A stretch of DNA of 64,000 bases, from NCBI GenBank assembly GCA_965216585.1, contig CBDCGC010000003.1:1984001-2048000 (forward strand), in the 5' to 3' direction. Below the pieces are notes generated by a model. The model was not told where the DNA came from, searched no databases, and saw nothing but the letters and a program-made list of their open reading frames with translations. Below are positions 17,237-24,614 of this stretch, in pieces. The translations under genes were made by a program, and so were the position numbers. Source of the stretch: CADEER01 sp965216585 (GTDB taxonomy: Bacteria > Desulfobacterota > Binatia > HRBIN30 > CADEER01). Every line of letters begins with the position of its first letter. Position 1 is the first letter of the stretch.

Positions 17237-18133
17237 ATGAGCACAGGCGCGGCGAACACAGAGACGATGCGCTACGAAAAGAAGCGAGCGACGATCAATG
17301 GCAAGACCATGGCCTACGTCGAAACCGGCACCGGCGATCCGATCGTTTTCCTGCACGGCAACCCGACGTCGTCCTACCTGTGGCGCAACGTCATTCCCCA
17401 TCTCGAGAGCGCCGGCCGCTGCATCGCCCCCGATCTGATCGGCATGGGCGATTCCGACAAGCTCGACGACAGCGGCACCGACTCGTACCGCTTCGTCGAG
17501 CACCGCGAGTATCTGCACGCGCTCCTCGACCATCTCGGCGTGAAGGCAAACGTCACCCTGGTCATCCACGACTGGGGCTCCGGCCTCGGCTTCGACTGGG
17601 CCAATCAACACCGCGAAGCGATCAAGGGCATCGCCTACATGGAGGCGATCGTTCAGCCGGTCACCTGGGCCGACTGGCCCAAGGCGGCCAAGCCGATCTT
17701 CCAGGGCTTTCGCTCGGCCGAGGGCGAGAAGATGGTGCTCGAACAAAACCTCTTCATCGAGGGTGTGCTGCCAACCTCGATCACGCGCAAGCTCAGCGAC
17801 CAGGAGATGAACGAATACCGCAGGCCGTTTGCCGACGCCGGAGAAGATCGGCGGCCAACCCTGACCTGGCCGCGCCAGATCCCCATCGAAGGAGAGCCAG
17901 CCGACGTCGTCGAGATCGTCGAGAGCTACGGCAAGTGGCTACAATCCTCCGACGTACCGAAGCTCTTCATCAACGCCGATCCCGGCGCCATCCTGCGCGG
18001 TGCCCCGCGAGACTTCTGCCGCACCTGGCCCAACCAGAAAGAAATCACGGTCGAGGGGATCCACTTCATCCAAGAGGATTCGCCAGACGAGATCGGTAGA
18101 GAAATCGCCGATTGGCTCTCCGGGATCGCCTGA
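17237..18133 (+). CDS. Haloalkane dehalogenase (subfamily II, DhaA/LinB-like)
   Basis: 298-residue alpha/beta-hydrolase with the full dehalogenase active site. It has the halide-binding Asn N42 in HGNPTSSYLWR, nucleophile D112 followed by halide-stabilising W113 in VIHDWGSGLGF, and general acid E136 in YMEAIVQP. The base is H276 in EGIHFIQEDSP. The E-after-strand-6 layout marks subfamily II (DhaA, LinB). The reaction is R-X + H2O to R-OH + halide + H+, in the cytoplasm. The Shine-Dalgarno GGGGGAAA lies just upstream. It is co-directional with aidB (22-bp gap), probably one operon. All key residues are intact. Confidence 0.93.
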   Translation: MSTGAANTETMRYEKKRATINGKTMAYVETGTGDPIVFLHGNPTSSYLWRNVIPHLESAGRCIAPDLIGMGDSDKLDDSGTDSYRFVEHREYLHALLDHLGVKANVTLVIHDWGSGLGFDWANQHREAIKGIAYMEAIVQPVTWADWPKAAKPIFQGFRSAEGEKMVLEQNLFIEGVLPTSITRKLSDQEMNEYRRPFADAGEDRRPTLTWPRQIPIEGEPADVVEIVESYGKWLQSSDVPKLFINADPGAILRGAPRDFCRTWPNQKEITVEGIHFIQEDSPDEIGREIADWLSGIA

Positions 18134-18274
18134 AACTCGCTCTCCCTTCACACCTAGCCAAGGCTTCGGTGCGCGTGTAGGCAGAAGTACGGGCATTGGC
18201 AGAGGGCGATCTCGCTCCGCGAAACATCTCGGGAGCGTCTTACGACAAACAAGGAGCCGGCCTGACACTGGCCG

Positions 18275-19093
18275 TCATCCCGGACGCTCACCACCGCGCA
18301 ACACGACGAACTGACGATCGGGATCGTCCTGAAGATCGCCCGCTTTGGGTTCGCCGTCGCCGCCCTTTTCCACTCGCCGCGCTCCATCCGGGGCGAACTG
18401 CACGATATACGACTTGCGCACGCCGTCGGTTCTGTTGGGTCCGGTGCGGTGCGGCGTCAGTGACGAGAAGACGGCAATGTCCCCGGCTTTGACCGGCAGT
18501 GGAACGGCGCCCGCTGGATCGTCGAGGCAGCGCCAACCCAGAGGTGTCAGCTCGTGGGCGAGGGTTCCGTCGAGATGCCGGCCGGGAACCACCCACGGGC
18601 ATCCGTTCTCCTCGTCGGCATCGGTGAGGGCGACCCAGCACGTCAGATACGCCTGTGGTTCGATGTAGGTGTAACCGTTGTCTTGGTGCCAGGGGAACTC
18701 GCGCTCGGGCGCCGGTTTCTTGTAGACCGACTGGTCCCAGTACAAGCGCACATCGGGTCCGATCAGGTCGTGGCACAGGTCGGCAAAGACCGGCCCGGCA
18801 CAGATCTCCTTGAGCACCGGCGACTGCAGAACCAGGTGGACCGTAAAGGTAATTGCTTCCGCGGACGCAATGAAGAGAGTGCCATCTGGTTGGGTTCTCA
18901 AAAACTCGGTGGTGCGCGCCTCGATCGGATCGATCTCCTCGACCATCCGCGCCACCGTCGCCTGGTCGAACGCACCGCTGACACGCAGATAGCCTTTTTC
19001 GTCGTATTGCCGGACCTCTTCTTCCGACAACGCGCGCAAGGGCCCGCCGTGCGCTTGCCACTCGAAGCCGCGATTCAATGGATGTCGTTGCAT
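18275..19093 (-). CDS. Phytanoyl-CoA dioxygenase (PhyH) family protein
   Basis: 272 residues, Fe(II)/2-oxoglutarate oxygenase fold. The iron-binding H-x-D is in FPWHQDNGYTY and the distal His in SLTPHRTGPN, with the nearby Arg/Thr typical for 2-oxoglutarate binding; GCPWVVPGRHLDGT is the conserved loop between them. The AGGTGG Shine-Dalgarno lies 6 nt before ATG 19093. The family hydroxylates acyl-CoAs or small metabolites; substrate unknown. The MFS gene lies upstream in the same direction (69 bp), so both may be transcribed together. Confidence 0.9.
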   Translation of the reverse strand: MQRHPLNRGFEWQAHGGPLRALSEEEVRQYDEKGYLRVSGAFDQATVARMVEEIDPIEARTTEFLRTQPDGTLFIASAEAITFTVHLVLQSPVLKEICAGPVFADLCHDLIGPDVRLYWDQSVYKKPAPEREFPWHQDNGYTYIEPQAYLTCWVALTDADEENGCPWVVPGRHLDGTLAHELTPLGWRCLDDPAGAVPLPVKAGDIAVFSSLTPHRTGPNRTDGVRKSYIVQFAPDGARRVEKGGDGEPKAGDLQDDPDRQFVVLRGGERPG

Positions 19094-19162
19094 TTGTCCA
19101 CCTGTGTGCGAACCCGACCGGACCGGGAGTCGAGACAGCTTGGCAGAGGAGGCAGATCGGCT

Positions 19163-20368
19163 TCAACCGCGCGCCGTTCGGACCGCGGTGTTGGTCAGGG
19201 CAAACAACAATGCCAGCGCCATGACGGCAGCACTCATCCAATAGGGTGCCAGCGGCGTCACTTCGTAGAGCAGCGTGCCGACCAGGGGGCCGACTATGTT
19301 GCCGGCGACGCCAACCGAGCTGGTCATGCCGGCCACCTCACCCTGCTCTTCCGCCGTGACCGAAACCGACGCGCCGGCCGCCGCGCCGGGCCGAACCAAT
19401 CCAAAACCCGATCCCAGCAACGCCAAACCAACCGTATATCCCGGCATCCCCTCGGCCGCGATGAATACGAGCAACCCAGCCAGTGCCGCGACCAGCCCAC
19501 ACCGCAACATCGTCCGCGACGAAAGATGCGCTCGCTGGACGACGATCAACTGGGTCGCCACGCCTGCCGTCGCCAGGGCCACGAAGCCGATGCCTGCCAT
19601 CTGCACCGTGCGTTCGGCCGTGAGACCCAGCGAATCCTGGAGAAAGAAGGCGAGCGTGATGGTCGTCGTCGCGCGCACGGCTTGCAGGCAAGCGGCGAGA
19701 AGGAAGAACGGCCAGACCCGGACATCGTAGAAACGGATGCTGGCGAGCCGCTGCTGGTGCACGCGCGGCGGTGCGTCTTCGCCGAGGAAGGCCCAGATCG
19801 CCGCCGTCGAAACCAGGGCGAGGAACACCGACACATACAGCGGCACGACGACCCCGTAGACGGCAAACAAGGCTCCCGCCGCGGGCCCGAGTGTCTGCCC
19901 CAAGCCGAATGCCGCATTGAGCATCGAGACACCACGTGTTCGCTCCTCGATCGTCGTTCGATCGGCGACGTAAGCCTGCGAAGCCGGTGGCGCACCGGAT
20001 CCGAATAGCGCGAAAATGCAGCGCGAGCCGATCATCAGAACGTACACCAGCGCGACCGAGGTCGTGCCGCGCAGCCCCAGCTCGAGCACCAAACCGAGAA
20101 AGATCATCGAGGCGGCATATCCGCTCAGGCCAATGAGAATGACCGGTCGCCGCCCGATGACGTCGCTCTTGCGCCCCCAGAACGGGCTCATGAACATCCA
20201 GATGGTTGCCGAGACGACGAAGATCACCGCCACCTGAAAGGGTGAGAGGCCAATCTCACGTGCCGCCGGCGGCAAGATGGCAAAGAGGATCGCCTGCCCC
20301 AGACCGACACACGTGAGCGCCAGGAAGAGCACGGCAAATGCGCGGCGGTCGGTCACGCCCGCCCCCAT
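19163..20368 (-). CDS. Major facilitator superfamily transporter
   Basis: 401 residues with 12 predicted membrane helices. The cytoplasmic loop 2-3 signature is FWGRKSDVIGRRPVILIG (motif A), and AAFGLGQTLGPAAGALF resembles the motif C region of drug/H+ antiporters. It is probably an exporter of hydrophobic compounds in the 12-TM DHA1 group. An internal GTG start (VTDRRAF) four codons downstream is possible. It precedes the PhyH gene on the same strand and is divergent from ptrB. Confidence 0.88.
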   Translation of the reverse strand: MGAGVTDRRAFAVLFLALTCVGLGQAILFAILPPAAREIGLSPFQVAVIFVVSATIWMFMSPFWGRKSDVIGRRPVILIGLSGYAASMIFLGLVLELGLRGTTSVALVYVLMIGSRCIFALFGSGAPPASQAYVADRTTIEERTRGVSMLNAAFGLGQTLGPAAGALFAVYGVVVPLYVSVFLALVSTAAIWAFLGEDAPPRVHQQRLASIRFYDVRVWPFFLLAACLQAVRATTTITLAFFLQDSLGLTAERTVQMAGIGFVALATAGVATQLIVVQRAHLSSRTMLRCGLVAALAGLLVFIAAEGMPGYTVGLALLGSGFGLVRPGAAAGASVSVTAEEQGEVAGMTSSVGVAGNIVGPLVGTLLYEVTPLAPYWMSAAVMALALLFALTNTAVRTARG

Positions 20369-20503
20369 TCACGCCGGGTTCGGTCGGCTTGCAGCGGCGC
20401 GCCAACGATCGACATCCAACCACCGCTATCACGAAGAAAAGACGATTCCGTCCCCGCCCGGTGCCGTGTTCCGTCGAGCCTGCTAGTCTATCGACCTCGC
20501 CCG

Positions 20504-22567
20504 ATGGGAGAGAGCGAAGTGAAGCCACCGAGAGCGCCACAGCGAACACGGACCACCACCGTGCACGGTGATACGAGGGCCGACCCCTACGGTTGGTTGC
20601 GGGACCGCAACGATCCCGAGGTCATTTCTCATCTCGAAGCGGAGAACGCCTACACGGCCCACCGCATGAAGGGTACGCGCTCGCTGCAAAAGACGCTCTA
20701 CAAAGAAATCCGCAGCCGCATCAAAGAGACCGACGCCGAGGTTCCGGTCGTCATCGACGACTTCGCGTACTACACGCGCACCAGGCGCGGGAAGCAGTAT
20801 GCCATCCATTGCCGGCGGCCGGCCGCCGGGAAGGGTCGTGAATCGGTCTTGCTCGACGAGAACGCTCTGGCGCAGGGGAAGGACTTCTTTTCCCTGGGCA
20901 TCTTTCGCATCAGTCCGGATCACACGCTTCTCGCCTACTCAGTCGATACGCGCGGTGACGAACGCTACACCCTTCGCATCAAGGACCTGCGGCGAGGTTC
21001 GAACAAGCGCGATGTGCTGCGCAACGTCGACACGGTCGCCTGGTGCACCGACAACCGCACCCTGCTCTACACCATCCTCGACGACGCTCACCGGCCGTTT
21101 CAGGTGTGGCGACATACCCTCGGCCAGTCGCAAGCCAAAGACGTTCTCGTCCACCACGAAAAAGACGAGGCGTTCTACACCTCGGTATCGCTCTCGCGCA
21201 GCCGCGCCTTCGTCTTCATCGACTTGCACGCAAAAACGACGAGCGAGGTGCGCTATCTTCCGGCAGATCGCCCGCACCAACGACCCAAGATCGTCGAACG
21301 CCGCAAACCGGGCGTCGAGTACAGCGTCGACCACGGCGGCGACCACTTCTACATCACGCACAACGAGCGGGCGATCAATTTCAAAGTCGCACGCGTCACC
21401 GCGAAGAGCCCGCATCGCCGCTCTTGGCGAACCGTCGTCGCCCACCGGCGATCGGTGCTGGTCGACGGCGTCGACGTCTTCGCCAACCACCTCGCCGTCT
21501 ACGAGCGCGAACGCGGGTTACCACACATCACCATCTACGATCGCGCCGGCAAACACCCGCACCGGATTCCCTTCCGCGAAGCCGCCTACGACGCCGAGGG
21601 AGACTCCAATCCTACCTTCGACACCGACAAGTTGCGCTTCTCCTACACCTCCCTGGTTACCCCGCCTTCGATCTACGAGTACGACGTTCGCAAGCGCCGC
21701 CGCACCCTGCTCAAACAGACGCCCGTTCTCGGCGGCTACCAACCAGCCCGCTACGCGAGCGAACGAATCTGGGCGACGGCAAGCGACGGCACCGAGGTTC
21801 CCATCTCCCTCGTCTATCGCAGGGGAATGCGGCGCAATGGTCGCAACCCGCTGCTGCTCAACGGCTACGGCTCCTACGGGCTCAACCGGGATCCGACCTT
21901 CTCTTCGATTCGCCTCTCCCTGATCGATCGCGGCGTCATCTTTGCGATCGCACACATTCGCGGCGGCAGTGAGATGGGCCGCAAATGGTACACCGAGGGA
22001 AAGTTCCTCGAGAAGAAGAACACGTTCACCGACTTTCTCGCCTGCGCCGAAACCCTGATCACCAATCGCTACACGTCTTCATCGCGGCTGGCGATCAGTG
22101 GCGGCAGCGCCGGCGGACTGCTGATGGGCGCCGTTCTCAATCTGCGCCCCGAGCTCTTCGCCGCCGCTCTCGCCGCCGTGCCCTTCGTCGACGTTCTCAA
22201 CACGATGCTCGACCCGACACTGCCGCTGACCGTCACCGAGTACGACGAATGGGGCAATCCCAACCAAGCGAAGTACTATCGCTACATGAAGTCGTATGCA
22301 CCTTACGAGAACGTGACGGCACAGGCCTACCCGCCGATGCTCGTCACCGCCGGCCTCAACGATCCGCGCGTCGGCTTCTGGGAGCCGGCAAAGTGGGTGG
22401 CACGCCTGCGCGACACCAAGACCAACGACAACGAGTTGTTGCTCAAGACCGAAATGGGCAGCGGCCACTTCGGCACCTCGGGACGCTACAACATGTTCAA
22501 AGAAATCGCCTTCGAGTACGCCTACCTGTTGACGCGACTGGGCGTCGAACCCGGAGCACCGGCGTGA
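20504..22567 (+). CDS. ptrB: Oligopeptidase B (prolyl oligopeptidase family S9A)
   Basis: 687 residues, close to the usual length of protease II (about 690). An N-terminal seven-bladed propeller begins after RADPYGWLRDRNDPEV. The peptidase domain carries Ser535 in AISGGSAGGLLMG, Asp in TAGLNDPRVGFWEP and His in MGSGHFGTSGRY as the catalytic triad. It cleaves short peptides after Lys/Arg in the cytosol; no signal peptide is seen. Its stop overlaps by 4 nt (GTGA) the start of a decayed PLP-enzyme gene, so these two were once translationally coupled. Confidence 0.93.
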   Translation: MGESEVKPPRAPQRTRTTTVHGDTRADPYGWLRDRNDPEVISHLEAENAYTAHRMKGTRSLQKTLYKEIRSRIKETDAEVPVVIDDFAYYTRTRRGKQYAIHCRRPAAGKGRESVLLDENALAQGKDFFSLGIFRISPDHTLLAYSVDTRGDERYTLRIKDLRRGSNKRDVLRNVDTVAWCTDNRTLLYTILDDAHRPFQVWRHTLGQSQAKDVLVHHEKDEAFYTSVSLSRSRAFVFIDLHAKTTSEVRYLPADRPHQRPKIVERRKPGVEYSVDHGGDHFYITHNERAINFKVARVTAKSPHRRSWRTVVAHRRSVLVDGVDVFANHLAVYERERGLPHITIYDRAGKHPHRIPFREAAYDAEGDSNPTFDTDKLRFSYTSLVTPPSIYEYDVRKRRRTLLKQTPVLGGYQPARYASERIWATASDGTEVPISLVYRRGMRRNGRNPLLLNGYGSYGLNRDPTFSSIRLSLIDRGVIFAIAHIRGGSEMGRKWYTEGKFLEKKNTFTDFLACAETLITNRYTSSSRLAISGGSAGGLLMGAVLNLRPELFAAALAAVPFVDVLNTMLDPTLPLTVTEYDEWGNPNQAKYYRYMKSYAPYENVTAQAYPPMLVTAGLNDPRVGFWEPAKWVARLRDTKTNDNELLLKTEMGSGHFGTSGRYNMFKEIAFEYAYLLTRLGVEPGAPA

Positions 22568-23157
22568 GCAAGGAAAACTTGCGCCGCGAAACCATCACCG
22601 CCCAGGCGCTCGCCTGGAGCGACGAAGCAATGCGGGGAGTCGTGCCGCCGATCTACCCATCGGCTTCCTAAGAGCGCGGGCCCGACGGCGGCTTCCCCGG
22701 CGGACATTCGTACTCGCGCGACCAGAATCCCACCTTCGATCAGGTCGAAGCGCTACTGGCGGCGCTCGAGGGCGGCGCTCAGGCACTGACCTTTTCCTCC
22801 GGCATGGCCGCCGCGACGACGATCTTCGAATGCCTCGAGCCCGGTCCCACGTCATCGCGCCGCGCGACATGTATTTCACGCTGCAGGCGTGGCTGCGGCG
22901 TATGCACGATCTGGGACGGATCTCGCTCGACTTCGTCGACAACGACGACCGCCAGGCCCTCAGCAACACTTTGCGAGCGAACGAGACGCGCATCGTCTGG
23001 GTGGAAACACCATCTCGAGAGCCCGGTCGAGCACCGCGCCACGACCGAGGGTGCGGGCACTCGCGTGCCGGACGATCTGGTTCGCCTGTCCATCGGCATC
23101 GAAGCAGTGGAAGATCTCATCGACGACCTGCACAGCGCCCTGCAGCGACTGCCCTGA
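22564..23157 (+). pseudogene. Cystathionine gamma-synthase/lyase-type PLP enzyme, decayed
   Basis: From GTG 22564 the frame gives LRRETITAQALAWSDE, then VPPIYPSAS and a TAA stop at about 22669-22671. The same frame then continues recognisably with GGHSYSRDQNPTFDQVEALL and LTFSSGMAAATTIFECLEPG, the Cys/Met-metabolism PLP fold N-terminus. Near 22845 the homology shifts frame (VIAPRDMYFTLQAWLRR to VWVETPS). After about 23015 it jumps to a C-terminal piece, GTRVPDDLVRLSIGIEAVED, ending at 23157. The middle of the protein, including the PLP-lysine region, is missing. About 198 codons remain of an expected 380-400. Confidence 0.85.
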
Positions 23158-23159
23158 CT

Positions 23160-23660
23160 TCAGGCACCCCTGTCGATCTTGTAGATCAAGGCTTCCGCCC
23201 CGTTGAAGACCCCCGGCCGGTCGTAGGTCTCGCCGATTTTCTCCGCCACCCGGATGGAAGCCTTGTTCTCCGGATGGATGATCGAGATCAAGCTCGCGAT
23301 CCCTCTCTCGTCAAAGGCATGGCGCAACACGGCGCGCGCCCCTTCCGTAGCGTAGCCGTTGCCCCAGTGCGGCCGGTCGACCGCCCACCCGATCTCGAGA
23401 CCGGGCCAGCCCTCCGGCCGCCAGAGACCGAGGCGACCGATGAACCGCCCCGACTCGCGCAATTCGGCGGCCAACAAACCGTAGCCGCGCAGTTGCCAGT
23501 GACCGACAAACATGGCGATGTGGCGCCACGTCTCCTGGCGCGACAGTGCACGACCCCCCAGGTAGTGCATGACCTGGGAGTCGCTGCACATTTTCGCGTA
23601 GTCGTCGAGATCGCGCTCTTCGAACATACGCAACACCAGGCGTTCGGTTTCCAACCTCAT
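23160..23660 (-). CDS. GNAT N-acetyltransferase (RimJ/RimL type)
   Basis: 166 residues from MRLETERLVLRMFEERDLDDYAKM, the typical RimJ/RimL start. The acetyl-CoA site is in VDRPHWGNGYATEGARAVLRHAF (motif A Q/R-x-x-G-x-G/A variant WGNGYATEG), and ENKASIRVAEKIG is motif B. It probably acetylates a protein N-terminus or small amine. ATG 23660 is preferred; a longer frame to 23738 lacks family similarity. Its stop lies 2 nt beyond the end of the decayed PLP gene (convergent), and its start is 66 bp from the divergent EamA gene. Confidence 0.9.
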   Translation of the reverse strand: MRLETERLVLRMFEERDLDDYAKMCSDSQVMHYLGGRALSRQETWRHIAMFVGHWQLRGYGLLAAELRESGRFIGRLGLWRPEGWPGLEIGWAVDRPHWGNGYATEGARAVLRHAFDERGIASLISIIHPENKASIRVAEKIGETYDRPGVFNGAEALIYKIDRGA

Positions 23661-23726
23661 CGCATCATCGATCGGCGCGGCCGATGCCGCGGGCGGATCC
23701 TCTCCATCGGCCAACCAGAAAACGAC

Positions 23727-24614
23727 ATGCCGGCACAAAAGCCAAGCGACTGGATCGCTCTCTTCGTTCTATCGGCGATGTGGGGCACGTCCTTCTTGTT
23801 CACGCGCATCGCGCTCGACACCATCCCGCCGACCGGCGTCGTCGCCGCCCGGCTCGGCCTCGCCGCCGCCTGCCTGATCGGCGTCGCGGCGATCCGTGGC
23901 TTGGCGCCGCCGCGCGGTGCCGCTATCTGGCTTCACCTGGCGTTGCTCTCTCTTCTCGGAAACACCCTACCCTTCTCTCTCATCGCCTGGGGCCAGCAGT
24001 CGATCGACAGCGGATTGGCGGCGATGCTGCTCGCCGGCATGCCGCTGTCGACACTGGTGTTGGCTCACTTCCTCGTCGCCGGCGAACGAATGACGGCGGC
24101 AAAGACGATCGGCTTCGTCGTCGGTTTGCTCGGGATCGCCATCCTCGTGGGACCGGACGCGCTGGCCAGCGCCGGCGGCGATCGGCGCGATCTGCTCAGC
24201 CAAGCCGCCGTCGTCGCCGCCGCTCTCTGCTATTCCTGCAATGCCATCCTGGCGCGCTACCTGCCGGAAGACGGCGACCCCGTCGTCCACACCGCCGCCA
24301 CGGTCGCGCTCGCCTTCTGCACGACATTGCCAATCGCACTCGCCGATCAAACCGCCTGGCTTGGCGACGTCGACTTTTCGTCGCTCTTCTCGATTGCCTG
24401 GCTCGGCCTGATCTCGACCGCGGCGGCGACCGTCCTCTACTTTCGCATCATCGCCTCGGCCGGGCCGACGTTTCTATCCCTCATCAACTACCTGATCCCA
24501 CCCATCGCCATCGTTGCCGGCGCGACGGTCTTGGGCGAGCGACCGGAGGCGACGGCGATGATCGCACTCGGCGTCGTCTTAGCGGGCATCGCGATCAGTC
24601 AACGGCACGGCTGA
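23727..24614 (+). CDS. EamA/DMT-family transporter
   Basis: 295 residues, ten hydrophobic helices in two EamA repeats. The first starts WIALFVLSAMWGTSFLFTRI and the second after DLLSQAAVVAAALCYSCNAI; the end is ALGVVLAGIAISQR. Members export amino acids, nucleosides or other metabolites. The start at ATG 23727 begins the first helix directly. Its 3' end overlaps the 3' end of the convergent phosphatase-fold gene by 36 bp, so both C-termini share DNA. Confidence 0.88.
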   Translation: MPAQKPSDWIALFVLSAMWGTSFLFTRIALDTIPPTGVVAARLGLAAACLIGVAAIRGLAPPRGAAIWLHLALLSLLGNTLPFSLIAWGQQSIDSGLAAMLLAGMPLSTLVLAHFLVAGERMTAAKTIGFVVGLLGIAILVGPDALASAGGDRRDLLSQAAVVAAALCYSCNAILARYLPEDGDPVVHTAATVALAFCTTLPIALADQTAWLGDVDFSSLFSIAWLGLISTAAATVLYFRIIASAGPTFLSLINYLIPPIAIVAGATVLGERPEATAMIALGVVLAGIAISQRHG

